Assembly (NCBI RefSeq): GCF_020177595.1
Contig: NZ_JAHTBL010000003.1
Coordinates: 62,001-126,000 of the forward strand
Source: Cognatishimia sp. MH4019
GTDB taxonomy: Bacteria; Pseudomonadota; Alphaproteobacteria; Rhodobacterales; Rhodobacteraceae
Reading direction: 5' to 3'
Length of the DNA stretch: 64,000 bases
Each line of letters opens with the position of its first letter. Within the stretch, counting starts at the first letter, position 1. Both the position numbers and the translations under genes were made by a program. Below the pieces are notes generated by a model. That model was not told where the DNA came from. It worked only from the letters and a program-made list of their open reading frames with translations, and ran no database searches. This document shows, piece after piece, positions 45,248 through 53,630 of this stretch.

Positions 45248-45779
45248 GATCAACCTTCTCATGGTGGCCCCACCTGCGATTTTCTTCGGGCTGGCAACGC
45301 TCTTTTACATCGGGATGCAGCGCGAAGATCCGAACGCGCTGCGCTCGGCCCGCGAAGGGCAGCCTGCGCCAGCGGTGGCCTTGACCCAATTGGGGCCAGA
45401 GCAGCCTTTTACCAACGAGACCCTGCGCGACGGCGAGGTGAAGCTGGTCAATTACTGGGCCAGCTGGTGCGCGCCCTGCCGGGCAGAGCACCCGCTGTTG
45501 ACGGAACTGGCCGAGGAAGGCCTGCCCATCTACGGGATTAACTATAAGGACGACCCGGAGAAAGCATTGGCGTTTCTGGATGAGCTTGGTGACCCCTATG
45601 CCGGGCTTGGTGCGGATTTCACAGGCCGCACCGCACTCGATTGGGGCCTCTATGGCGTGCCGGAGACTTACGTGCTGGCAGGCGACGGCACAGTGATGCT
45701 GCGCTTTGCAGGGCCATTGACCGAGGATGTCATGGTGCGGCGAATCCGCCCTGCCTTAGACGCAGCCGCCGCCCGCTGA
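45240..45779 (+). CDS. ccmG: Thiol:disulfide interchange protein CcmG (DsbE)
   Basis: A membrane-anchored periplasmic thioredoxin-like protein of 179 residues that keeps apocytochrome c haem-binding Cys reduced. A signal-anchor helix (about residues 4-22) is followed by the thioredoxin fold with active site NYWASWCAPCRAEHP, the conserved GINYKDDPEKAL, and the cis-Pro region YGVPETYVLAGDG. It is the last gene of ccmABCDG. The separate genes ccmE, ccmF and ccmH are not in this window. Confidence 0.96.
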   Translation: MPRINLLMVAPPAIFFGLATLFYIGMQREDPNALRSAREGQPAPAVALTQLGPEQPFTNETLRDGEVKLVNYWASWCAPCRAEHPLLTELAEEGLPIYGINYKDDPEKALAFLDELGDPYAGLGADFTGRTALDWGLYGVPETYVLAGDGTVMLRFAGPLTEDVMVRRIRPALDAAAAR

Positions 45780-45850
45780 TGGCGGAATAGTTGAGCTTGT
45801 CCACAAAGGTGAAGAAATAGAAACGCCCGCAATTTTAATCAAAATTTCGG

Positions 45851-45872
45851 CTTCTTTTGTCCTCAAATACCT
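45851..45872 (+). repeat. Copy of the dispersed intergenic repeat
   Basis: CTTCTTTTGTC, 3 nt, AAATACCT, in the gap between ccmG and acnA and directly beside the acnA terminator hairpin. Same motif as at 13029, 42904 (inverted), 42960 and 22440 (inverted). Confidence 0.6.
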
Positions 45873-45879
45873 AAAAGCA

Positions 45880-45907
45880 AAACGCCCCACCAAAGAGCGG
45901 GGCGTTT
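45880..45907 (-). terminator. Terminator between acnA and ccmG
   Basis: AAACGCCCC (45880-45888) pairs perfectly with GGGGCGTTT (45899-45907) over 9 bp with a 10-nt loop. On the minus strand the stem runs into TTTTGCTTTT, so it ends the acnA transcript 20 nt after its stop. It could also act on the ccmG side, where the T-run is weaker. Confidence 0.85.
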
Positions 45908-45926
45908 GCGTTTCAAGAACCTGGCT

Positions 45927-48698
45927 TCAGGCCGCCGGCGCAAGGTTGCGCAGCACATAATGCAGCACGCCGCCGTTTTCGATGTAGTCGATCTCAACTT
46001 CGGTATCTATCCGGCATTTCAACGTGATTTCTTTGACGGTTCCGTCTGCCATCTCAATCGTGCAAGGCACCTCTTGCAGCGGTTCGATTGTATCAAGACC
46101 TGTGATCGACACGGTTTCCTCGCCGGTCAGACCCAATGTCTTTCTGGTATCATTGCCGGTGAATTCAAACGGGATCACGCCCATGCCCACGAGGTTGGAG
46201 CGGTGGATGCGCTCGAAGCTTTCGGCGATGACGGCTTTGACACCCAACAGCGCCGTGCCTTTCGCCGCCCAGTCGCGCGACGAGCCCGCGCCATATTGCT
46301 CACCGCCGAACACAACCAGCGGGGTGCCCTCGGCATTATAGGCCATCGCAGCTTCAAAAATGGACGTCTGATCGCCGTTAGGGCCTTTGGTGTAGCCGCC
46401 TTCGACCCCGTCCAGCATCTCGTTCTTGATGCGGATATTGGCAAATGTGCCGCGCATCATCACCTCGTGATTGCCGCGGCGCGAGCCGTAAGAGTTGAAC
46501 TCGCGCACTGGCACCTGACGCTCGACCAGGTATTGCCCGGCGGGGGTGGTTTCCTTGAACGAGCCGGCAGGCGAGATGTGATCCGTGGTGATCATGTCAC
46601 CCAGAACGGCCATGACCTTGGCGCCTTCGATATTGGTGATCTTGCCAGGCTCCGGCCCCATGCCCTGAAAGTAAGGCGGGTTCTGCACATAGGTGGAGGC
46701 GGCAGGCCAATCATAGGTCAGGCTGTCAGGGGTTTCGACCGATTGCCATTTGTCGTCGCCTTTGAAGACATCGGCATATTTCGACTGGAAGGCCTCGCGG
46801 GTCACGGTCTTCTCGACCAGTTCGGCGATTTCCTGATTGGAGGGCCAGATGTCTTTCAGGAAGACATCCTTGCCGTTCTGGTCCTGTCCCAGCGGATCCT
46901 TGGTGATGTCGACATTCATGTCGCCTGCCAACGCGTAGGCCACCACCAGCGGGGGGGAGGCAAGGTAGTTGGCGCGCACGTCGGGGCTGATGCGCCCCTC
47001 GAAATTGCGGTTGCCGGACAGGACGGATGTGGCGATCAGGTCGCCGTCATTGATGGCATCCGACAGCTCTTGCTGGATTGGGCCGGAATTGCCGATGCAG
47101 GTGGTGCAGCCATAGCCCACAAGATTAAAGCCAATCGCATCAAGGTCGTCTTGAAGCCCTGCGGCCTCAAGATATTCGGACACGACCTGCGATCCAGGCG
47201 CGAGCGAGGTCTTGACCCATGGCTTGCGGTTCAGACCCAACTCGCGGGCCTTTCGGGCCACCAGACCGGCACCGATCATCACGTAAGGGTTTGATGTATT
47301 GGTGCAGGACGTGATCGAGGCGATCACGATAGAGCCGTCATGCAGCTCATAGTCTTCGCCCTCGACAGGGTAGGAATTATGATAGCCGATATTGCCGGGA
47401 ATGTCGCCGGGTGCAGGTTGGCCGCCTTCGCCCGTCCATTCGGTCTTTTCCTCGGCATCGGCTTTCTTGCCGGGACGCTCCCCTTTGATGTAGTCGCCAA
47501 AAGCTGCGGCGGCCTTATCCAGCGCGATGTAATCCTGCGGGCGTTTCGGGCCCGAGATGGCGGGCACGATCGTGCCCATGTCGAGGCTCAGCGTATCGGT
47601 ATAGATCGGCGCGTAATCCGCATCGCGCCAGAGGCCATTTTCCTTGGCATAGGCTTCGACCAGTGCCACGCGGTCTTCGTCGCGGCCTGTGTTGCGCATA
47701 TAGCGGAGCGTTTCATCGTCGATGGGGAAGAAGCCGCAGGTCGCCCCATATTCCGGGGCCATATTGGCGATTGTCGCGCGGTCGGCCAGTGGCAAGCTAT
47801 CAAGACCGGAGCCATAGAATTCGACGAATTTGCTGACCACGCCTTTTTCGCGGAGCATCTCGACAACTTTGAGCACCAGATCAGTGCCGGTCGTACCTTC
47901 TACCATCGCGCCGGTCAGCTCGAATCCGACAACTTCGGGGATCAGCATCGAGATTGGTTGGCCCAGCATCGCGGCCTCAGCCTCGATCCCGCCGACACCC
48001 CAGCCCAGAACGGCCATGCCGTTGACCATTGTTGTATGGCTGTCCGTGCCCACCAGCGTATCAGGGTAGGCGACGTGATCACCGTTCTGATCTTCATCGG
48101 TCCAGACGGTCTGGGCCAGATATTCAAGGTTCACCTGATGGCAAATGCCGGTGCCTGGCGGCACGACGCGGAAATTGTTGAACGCTTTCTGACCCCATTT
48201 GAGGAAGATATAGCGCTCCATATTGCGCTCGTATTCGCGGTCCACATTCATCTGGAAGGCGCGCGGGTTGCCGAACTCGTCGATCATCACCGAGTGGTCG
48301 ATGACCAGATCTACCGGGTTCAGCGGGTTGATCTTGGTCGCGTCCCCGCCAAGGCTGACGATGCCGTCGCGCATGGCGGCCAGGTCAACAACCGCTGGCA
48401 CGCCGGTGAAATCCTGCATCAACACGCGGGCCGGGCGGTAGGCGATCTCGCGCGGGTTCTTGCCCCCTTTTTCACCCCATTCGGCGAAGGCCTTGATGTC
48501 GTCCAAGGAGACCGTGCGGCCGTCATCTTCAAATCGGAGCATGTTTTCCAGCACCACTTTCAGCACCGCAGGCAGATCCGAGAAATCGCCCAAACCGGCC
48601 TCTTGCGCGGCGGGGATCGAATAATAGGCAACGGACTGGGTGCCGACTGTCAGCGTTTTGCGCGTCTTGGCAGTGTCGGTTCCGACTTGAATGGGCAT
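45927..48698 (-). CDS. acnA: Aconitate hydratase A
   Basis: A cytosolic [4Fe-4S] enzyme of 923 residues that interconverts citrate and isocitrate in the TCA cycle. The cluster Cys are in the region VVGYGCTTCIGNSGP and in SITSCTNTSNP; DTLVGTDSHTTMVNG and the C-terminal swivelling domain with GAGSSRDWAAKG and the substrate-binding Arg are also visible. The length and domain order match the AcnA/IRP type. The start is followed by the usual QVGTDTAKTRKTL. Terminated by the hairpin at 45880-45907. Confidence 0.97.
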   Translation of the reverse strand: MPIQVGTDTAKTRKTLTVGTQSVAYYSIPAAQEAGLGDFSDLPAVLKVVLENMLRFEDDGRTVSLDDIKAFAEWGEKGGKNPREIAYRPARVLMQDFTGVPAVVDLAAMRDGIVSLGGDATKINPLNPVDLVIDHSVMIDEFGNPRAFQMNVDREYERNMERYIFLKWGQKAFNNFRVVPPGTGICHQVNLEYLAQTVWTDEDQNGDHVAYPDTLVGTDSHTTMVNGMAVLGWGVGGIEAEAAMLGQPISMLIPEVVGFELTGAMVEGTTGTDLVLKVVEMLREKGVVSKFVEFYGSGLDSLPLADRATIANMAPEYGATCGFFPIDDETLRYMRNTGRDEDRVALVEAYAKENGLWRDADYAPIYTDTLSLDMGTIVPAISGPKRPQDYIALDKAAAAFGDYIKGERPGKKADAEEKTEWTGEGGQPAPGDIPGNIGYHNSYPVEGEDYELHDGSIVIASITSCTNTSNPYVMIGAGLVARKARELGLNRKPWVKTSLAPGSQVVSEYLEAAGLQDDLDAIGFNLVGYGCTTCIGNSGPIQQELSDAINDGDLIATSVLSGNRNFEGRISPDVRANYLASPPLVVAYALAGDMNVDITKDPLGQDQNGKDVFLKDIWPSNQEIAELVEKTVTREAFQSKYADVFKGDDKWQSVETPDSLTYDWPAASTYVQNPPYFQGMGPEPGKITNIEGAKVMAVLGDMITTDHISPAGSFKETTPAGQYLVERQVPVREFNSYGSRRGNHEVMMRGTFANIRIKNEMLDGVEGGYTKGPNGDQTSIFEAAMAYNAEGTPLVVFGGEQYGAGSSRDWAAKGTALLGVKAVIAESFERIHRSNLVGMGVIPFEFTGNDTRKTLGLTGEETVSITGLDTIEPLQEVPCTIEMADGTVKEITLKCRIDTEVEIDYIENGGVLHYVLRNLAPAA

Positions 48699-48924
48699 AT
48701 TTGGCCTCCCGAAAGACTAAGGTTTCGTTCATTCATATCTGGCTTAGGTGGCCGGTGCCTTCAAGGGGAAGCCATGGCCCAAGGCGCAATTCTGTATGCG
48801 ATTGTATACGGTTTCAGCTGCCGCGACACGAAAATCGCCGCACACTGCGCTCTCGCAAAAGGGTGATTGGTTATTTCAACAGGACTGATTTACGTCTATT
48901 CCCAAGCCAATTCACTGAGGTTCC

Positions 48925-49617
48925 ATGACACGACTTGCCAGCTTTTTCGCGGCGTTTTGCGTTTTCTTCGCAACGTCCGCTGTCGCCAACGATCAACCCG
49001 TTGTAGTCGAGCTTTATACCTCGCAAGGCTGCTCCAGCTGTCCGCCTGCGGATAAGTTGCTGCATGAGCTGGCCGAAATGGATGACGTGATCGCACTCTC
49101 GCTGCATGTGGATTACTGGGATTACCTGGGCTGGAAGGACAAATTCGCCAGCCCGGCCTTCACCAAACGCCAGCACAATTATGCGCGCGCTCTGGGCGAG
49201 ACCTCGGTTTATACCCCGCAGATGATTATCGGCGGCACCGATCATGTGGTCGGCTCGCGCCCGATGAAGGTTTCCAAGCTGATCCAGAAGCACGGGCAAA
49301 AGCCCAAGCAAGTAGACGTCGTGCTTCAGCGCAATGGCAGTCAGGTCGTCATCAATGCGGCCAGCGCCCAAACGCAGGATATGGTTGTCTATCTGATCCG
49401 CTACAGCCCGCGCGAGACCGTGGATGTGCGGCGTGGCGAGAACCGCGGGCATACGCTGACCTACGCAAATGTCGTCACCGACTGGCAGCAGGTCGAGGAA
49501 TGGGATGGCGCAGAGCCGTTGCGCGTCTTTGCGCAAGCGACGGGCACTGCACCCGTGGTTGTGATCGTGCAACGCAAAGGCTATCGTGACGTGTTGGGGG
49601 CTGCGCAGCTGCGCTAA
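48925..49617 (+). CDS. Secreted DUF1223 (thioredoxin-like) protein
   Basis: A 230-residue periplasmic protein with a signal peptide (cleavage after SAVA). The DUF1223 domain has a thioredoxin-like fold: VVVELYTSQGCSSCPPADKLL contains a CxxC-type motif (GCSSCPP), followed by LHVDYWDYLGWKD and YTPQMIIGGTDHVVGS. It may act in thiol redox chemistry in the envelope, but no role is established. The last 4 nt overlap the convergent LpxL-like gene. The 226-nt gap upstream (48699-48924) carries no gene and should hold the acnA promoter on the minus strand. Confidence 0.9.
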   Translation: MTRLASFFAAFCVFFATSAVANDQPVVVELYTSQGCSSCPPADKLLHELAEMDDVIALSLHVDYWDYLGWKDKFASPAFTKRQHNYARALGETSVYTPQMIIGGTDHVVGSRPMKVSKLIQKHGQKPKQVDVVLQRNGSQVVINAASAQTQDMVVYLIRYSPRETVDVRRGENRGHTLTYANVVTDWQQVEEWDGAEPLRVFAQATGTAPVVVIVQRKGYRDVLGAAQLR

Positions 49618-50519
49618 TCCAGCAGTTCCGGCGCCCGCCCGCGATTGCGGTGGGATTTCCACCGCCGATGTATCCAAAACCACTGATCGGGGTGGCGCGT
49701 GATGCGCGCTTCCAGCGCTTGGGTGGCTTCCAGCATCATCTGTTCGGGATTGGTATGGGCCAGCGGTGCGTCCAGCTCGACGCTGAAGGTCAGACCATCG
49801 GCTTGACGGATCGCAAAGAACGGGATCAGCAGGGCATCATATTTCAAAGCCAGCTCTGCAGCTGACGTGGCGGTGGGGGCATCATGGCCCATAAAGGGCA
49901 GCTTCACCCCGTGTTTTTCGTAGATATCAAATAGCAGTACCGCGAGGCCGCCTGACTTCAGGTGCTTAACGAAACCAGCCGTGCCGCGCCGTCCTTGTTC
50001 GAATACGGGGCCGGACATGTCTTCCATCGTGCGCACGTAATGGGCGTTGAAATAGACATTGGCCATGGCGCGATAGAGCCCGCCCACCTCGATCCCCTGA
50101 TCCAGAAGCGCCCAGCGAAGCGCTTCGTAATTGCCGAAATGCCCAGTGAGAAAGATCACCGGACGCCCGGTTTGGATCGCCTCGTGCATCGCTGCAAGAC
50201 CGGGACCGGACAGGGGGCTTTTGCGCGCCAAAGCGCCGAAACTGCTGTGCGAGTAATTCTCGATCAAAGTGCGGCCTGCATTGCGGGCCACCTCTTTGGC
50301 CAGCGCCTTGCGCTTCGGGGCGGGCATATCGGGCCAGACCATGGCAAGGTTATCCACCGCGCGGGTCAGATAACCAGCAGGCCCCGAAAGGGCGGCCATG
50401 ATTGCGCCCACGGTACGCACCCGCGCGCTATGGGGCAGCAGCTTGGTCGCGCCGATCATGCCTTGCAGGGCGGCGTTGGTCAGCCATGCGACCGGTCCTT
50501 TGGAAATGGTAAACGCCAT
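49614..50519 (-). CDS. LpxL-like lysophospholipid / lipid A acyltransferase
   Basis: A 301-residue inner-membrane-associated acyltransferase. The catalytic HxxxxD/E motif is visible as TGHFGNYEALRW (His and Glu), followed by GGLYRAMANVYFN, and a conserved RRGTAGFVKHLKSGG region. The family transfers secondary acyl chains to lipid A precursors or acts on lysophospholipids. The start is a hydrophobic, amphipathic N-terminus without a clear signal peptide. It overlaps DUF1223 tail-to-tail by 4 nt. Confidence 0.9.
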   Translation of the reverse strand: MAFTISKGPVAWLTNAALQGMIGATKLLPHSARVRTVGAIMAALSGPAGYLTRAVDNLAMVWPDMPAPKRKALAKEVARNAGRTLIENYSHSSFGALARKSPLSGPGLAAMHEAIQTGRPVIFLTGHFGNYEALRWALLDQGIEVGGLYRAMANVYFNAHYVRTMEDMSGPVFEQGRRGTAGFVKHLKSGGLAVLLFDIYEKHGVKLPFMGHDAPTATSAAELALKYDALLIPFFAIRQADGLTFSVELDAPLAHTNPEQMMLEATQALEARITRHPDQWFWIHRRWKSHRNRGRAPELLD

Positions 50520-50585
50520 GCTGCCCTGAAAAGTCCGCGTCTTTTGGTTGGATGTCAGATAAGCGCGCCGGGGGCCGCGTGCAAG

Positions 50586-51221
50586 CTAGGGTGTTTTCGC
50601 CAGCCCCGTGCCGATCATGCTGTCGCGGGTGACGAGATCGGCCAAGGCCTCTGCCGACCAGCCCTCTGTCCCTTCGGGGCGCGCAGGGATCACGACGTAG
50701 CGCATGTCGGCGGTGCTGTCATGGACACGGATCTGAACCCCGTCGGGCACGCTCACGCCAAACTCTGACAGAACTTTGCGCGGCTCTTTGACGGTACGCG
50801 AGCGGTATTCGCGCGACTTGTACCAATCGGGGGCCAGCCCCAGCAGATTGCGCGGGTAACACGAGCAAAGCGTGCAGACGATGACGTTATGCACATCGCG
50901 TGTGTTCTCCACCGCGATCAATTGCAATGCTCCAATGTCGAACCCCATCTCGCGGCAGGCGTCAGAGCCGTTGGCCAACAACCGCTCGCGAAACGCCGGA
51001 TCGGTCCAGGCGCGGGCCACGACTTGCGCCCCATCCGCGGGGGAGCGTGCGTCCATCGCGTCGATCTGGGCGTTGATCTCGGCGGCGTTGGACACGCCCT
51101 TTTCGATCAACAACTCGCGCACGGCGATTTCCATCGTCTGCCAATAGCTGAGCGGTTCATCGTTGTCGGCACGGTAAGGATGACCCGACGGCGACAGGTG
51201 GTCGTGATGATCATGCGGCAT
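50586..51221 (-). CDS. Cobalt nitrile hydratase alpha / thiocyanate hydrolase gamma-like subunit
   Basis: A 211-residue catalytic subunit of the nitrile hydratase family. The metal-claw motif VCTLCSC has Cys at 116, 119 and 121, and the Thr in second place marks the cobalt type. It is followed by YPR with Arg at 124, whereas classical cobalt nitrile hydratases usually have Trp there; thiocyanate hydrolase gamma, as I recall, has Arg (R136). The downstream segments WYKSREYRSR, EPRKVL, VHDSTADMRYVV and GTEGW are typical of the whole family. The ATG overlaps the beta C-domain stop by one base. An activator gene is not seen nearby. Nitrile or thiocyanate hydration is equally possible from sequence alone. 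Confidence 0.88.
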   Translation of the reverse strand: MPHDHHDHLSPSGHPYRADNDEPLSYWQTMEIAVRELLIEKGVSNAAEINAQIDAMDARSPADGAQVVARAWTDPAFRERLLANGSDACREMGFDIGALQLIAVENTRDVHNVIVCTLCSCYPRNLLGLAPDWYKSREYRSRTVKEPRKVLSEFGVSVPDGVQIRVHDSTADMRYVVIPARPEGTEGWSAEALADLVTRDSMIGTGLAKTP

Positions 51222-51490
51222 CAGGCAGGCTCCAGCCAATGTTCGTAAATCTCGGCGTCCAGCGTGTCTTCGGGGCGTTCGGCCTGATCGCCCCAGACCT
51301 CAGCCATGGTAAAGCGCACGCGGTAGAGCGTGAGCTTGTCACCGAGCAGGCCGTAGGCCTGTTGTTCCGGGTTGCCGAACGGGCCCAGCTGCCGCTCGAT
51401 CCAGCCGGTTTTGCCGCGCAGATAAGCGGGCGTGCGGATATGGCCGGGGGGCATCATCGTCTTGACGCGCACGCGTTGCGGCTCAACCAC
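51221..51490 (-). CDS. Nitrile hydratase beta C-terminal domain subunit (SH3-like)
   Basis: An 89-residue protein corresponding to the C-terminal SH3-like domain of nitrile hydratase beta. Visible features are RVRVKTMMPPGHIRTPAYL, GKTGWIERQLG and LYRVRFTMAEVWG. The separate N-terminal domain is encoded by the gene upstream, so the beta subunit is split in two as in thiocyanate hydrolase (alpha subunit) and toyocamycin nitrile hydratase. The likely start is the GTG at 51490, which overlaps the upstream stop by 8 nt; the ribosome binding site is weak, consistent with coupling. Confidence 0.82.
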   Translation of the reverse strand: MVEPQRVRVKTMMPPGHIRTPAYLRGKTGWIERQLGPFGNPEQQAYGLLGDKLTLYRVRFTMAEVWGDQAERPEDTLDAEIYEHWLEPA

Positions 51491-51821
51491 GGGCGGCTTG
51501 CCCGTATGTCTCGCCGCGTTTGGCGACCTCGTCCATCTTCGCGCCAAGCTCGCCCAGCGTATATGTGCCCGCTTCGATCAGGTTCTGGTTCACGGCAGCA
51601 ATCCAGCGGTCGTAATAGGTCGTGTTCTCAAACACATCCGGTCCCATGTCTTCGATGGCGCGGCGCAACCCGTCCACGGTGAACAGCCCCTTGGTCGAGC
51701 ACAGGACCATCAGCGCATCGACCCGCTTTTCCCAAAGCGCAAAGTCATGCTCGGCGGGAACAACCGGGCCAGCACCTGCGCCGCCCATGTCGTGCCAGCG
51801 TTTTCCGTCAAACTCTGTCAT
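51483..51821 (-). CDS. Nitrile hydratase beta N-terminal domain subunit
   Basis: A 112-residue protein corresponding to the helical N-terminal domain of nitrile hydratase beta. HDMGGAGAGPVVP is the family's conserved N-terminus (HDxGG..G.GPV), and YYDRWIAAVNQNLIEAG and YTLGELGAKMDEV are the following helices. The gene ends where a full beta subunit would pass through its flexible linker. Order N-domain, C-domain, alpha is the same as scnB-scnA-scnC of thiocyanate hydrolase. A recent frameshift in a fused gene is an alternative that needs comparison with relatives. Confidence 0.82.
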   Translation of the reverse strand: MTEFDGKRWHDMGGAGAGPVVPAEHDFALWEKRVDALMVLCSTKGLFTVDGLRRAIEDMGPDVFENTTYYDRWIAAVNQNLIEAGTYTLGELGAKMDEVAKRGETYGQAARG

Positions 51822-51893
51822 AAGGGCAGGCTAGCCTGGCACGGGGGGCCGCTTCAAGCCCAATGCAGTGCGCGGCCTGATTTCTGTGTGGCC

Positions 51894-52922
51894 TCAGGCG
51901 TCCTCATCTTCTTCTTGTGGGGTAAGAAGCGTGATCTGACCGTCCTCTTCCAACGTGCGGATGACGCCTGTGACGGCGGTCATCGCGGCCTCGCCGTCTT
52001 TGGTCTTGATCGCGCCGATCTCTTCCATCTCCTCGCGCAAGCTGTCGGCCATGCGTTTGGACATGTTGGAGAGGATAAACTCCACTGCGGTTTCTGCCCC
52101 CGTCGTGGTGGCATAGGCCAGCGCTTTGACCAGTTGTTCGGCGTCCACGTCGCGGGTGATTTTCGGCACATCAAGCGGGGCAAGCCGGTCGGGAATGTCA
52201 GGAAAGGTGAAGATCGCTTTGCGCACATCTGCGGCAAAGGCCGCATCTTCGGCGACCAGGCCTTCGAGCACATCATCACGCGTCGCTGCAGGCGAAAAAT
52301 TAAGGATCGCGCCCACGCGTTTGAAAGGCGCGTCTGCAAAGACGCGGATGGGCTGGTCATCCAGTTGCAGAACCAATGCTGCGCCAATCTGTTCCACCGC
52401 ATGGCTGGTGACGGCCTCGGTCAACGAGATCGCATAAGACACCCGTCGCGCGCGGTCGCCGGGCATTGCGCCCAACAGGTCGGCGGCTTTGGCGACCGGC
52501 AATTTGGAAAGGGTGACGGCGGCGACTTCGACGCTTTCTGCCTCAAGCATCGGCAAAAGCACCGTATTCTCAGCAGCCTTGATCCGGTCCCACGGATCGT
52601 CGCTGACAGGGGCAACCCCGTCAGAGCGCACGGATTTGATCGCTGTATCATTGATCTTGCCGTCCAGTAGCGCCAGCGCCCCATCGACCCCGCCCGCCGC
52701 GACCATGCCAAGCTGGTCCAGTTCTGTCGCAAATTCCAGCGCGACAGAGGCGAGCGTGCCGCGATCCACCCCGCGCATGCCCGCCAGTTGCCGCGCCAGA
52801 TCCGCTTGCACGCCATCCGGCAACGCCTCGAGCGTCAGGTCAGTGCCTTCAGACAACAAAAGCTGCACGATCACAGCCGCTTTTTGCTTTTTCGTCAGGC
52901 CTTGGGGCAGGGCGCGCGTCAT
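51894..52922 (-). CDS. fliG: FliG-like flagellar motor switch protein
   Basis: A cytosolic protein of 342 residues with the three FliG domains. N-terminal helices (LTKKQKAAVIVQLLL), a middle domain (AVTLSKLPVAKAADLLGAMP) and a C-terminal domain with charged residues (SKRMADSLREEMEEIGAIK) that would contact the stator MotA. The sequence ends in an acidic run (EEDEDA). It is of the divergent Rhodobacteraceae type and is isolated from other flagellar genes in this window. If the cell has a complete flagellum elsewhere, this forms its switch; otherwise it is an orphan. Confidence 0.88.
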   Translation of the reverse strand: MTRALPQGLTKKQKAAVIVQLLLSEGTDLTLEALPDGVQADLARQLAGMRGVDRGTLASVALEFATELDQLGMVAAGGVDGALALLDGKINDTAIKSVRSDGVAPVSDDPWDRIKAAENTVLLPMLEAESVEVAAVTLSKLPVAKAADLLGAMPGDRARRVSYAISLTEAVTSHAVEQIGAALVLQLDDQPIRVFADAPFKRVGAILNFSPAATRDDVLEGLVAEDAAFAADVRKAIFTFPDIPDRLAPLDVPKITRDVDAEQLVKALAYATTTGAETAVEFILSNMSKRMADSLREEMEEIGAIKTKDGEAAMTAVTGVIRTLEEDGQITLLTPQEEDEDA

Positions 52923-52988
52923 GTCATGCCTTTAGGGGAGCCTTATTCCGTTCAGGCTCACCTTAGACGCGCAACCCTGAAGAGCAGG

Positions 52989-53516
52989 TTAATAGGAATA
53001 GCCTGTGCCGCTGTCGATCGCCATGCGCAGCGACAGCTCGGCCCAAGTGCCGCGCCCGCCGCGTGTGCGGATCTCGGTCAGTTGGGCGCGGGCGAGCTGC
53101 ATGGCCCCGGCCTCCACATGAGCTTGCCCCATATAGGATCGCGCCAGCAGGTTGTCGGGGTTCTGCGCAATCGCTTGATCATAATAGGCCATGCCGCGGG
53201 CGATATTGCCCATTTTGCGGTGCGTGAAGCCCAGATAGGTCAGCACGCGGTCGTCGTTTTGATCCGACATGGTCGCCAGCACGATTTGCGCATCGGCGTA
53301 CCGCCCGGCATAGGCCAGCGCGCGCACGGCCTCGTAGCGTTGGTCATCGCTCAAAGAGCTTTCGCGGGCAGTGACACAGGTCTCAGTCTTGACGTCCCAA
53401 ACCATGCCGCCTGTGCAGTTCACAGACGGGTTCGTGGCAGGCGGCGTGGCCTCGTCTCCTCCCACTGCAAGCGCAAAGGTAGGAGCCAGTAGAGCTGCAA
53501 AAAGGGTCAGTCGCAT
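52989..53516 (-). CDS. Secreted TPR protein with Cys-rich N-terminal module
   Basis: A 175-residue protein with a signal peptide (residues 1-18, cleaved after LAVGG or similar). The mature N-terminus has the module SVNCTGGMVWDVKTETCV, with two Cys spaced as in small chitin-binding-like motifs. The rest (about 60-150) is a TPR-like repeat domain: YEAVRALAYAGRYADAQIVL, LTYLGFTHRKMGNIARGMAYY and DNLLARSYMGQAHVEAGAM. The same Cys module appears in the 52-aa protein encoded 114 nt upstream. Function unknown. Confidence 0.8.
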   Translation of the reverse strand: MRLTLFAALLAPTFALAVGGDEATPPATNPSVNCTGGMVWDVKTETCVTARESSLSDDQRYEAVRALAYAGRYADAQIVLATMSDQNDDRVLTYLGFTHRKMGNIARGMAYYDQAIAQNPDNLLARSYMGQAHVEAGAMQLARAQLTEIRTRGGRGTWAELSLRMAIDSGTGYSY

Positions 53517-53583
53517 CGGGCAAATCTCTGATAGGGGCGTCTGCGCATGATTTAGGCCCGCTTGCGTTACTAGCCAAAAAGAA

Positions 53584-53608
53584 AAGGCGGCCCTAGAAAG
53601 ACCGCCCC
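53584..53608 (-). terminator. Terminator after the 52-aa secreted protein gene
   Basis: Read on the minus strand, GGCGGTC and GGCCGCC pair (7 bp, including one G-U) around a 7-nt loop and are followed by TTTTCTTTTT. This should end the small gene's transcript about 22 nt after its stop. Confidence 0.75.
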
Positions 53609-53630
53609 TTCTGTCGTCAGTTGCGCGTAC

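Noticed and set aside
51221-51821. A single nitrile hydratase beta gene broken by a frameshift.
   Set aside because: Possible, but the 8-nt overlap, clean domain boundary and same gene order as thiocyanate hydrolase favour two real genes. Not excluded without comparison.
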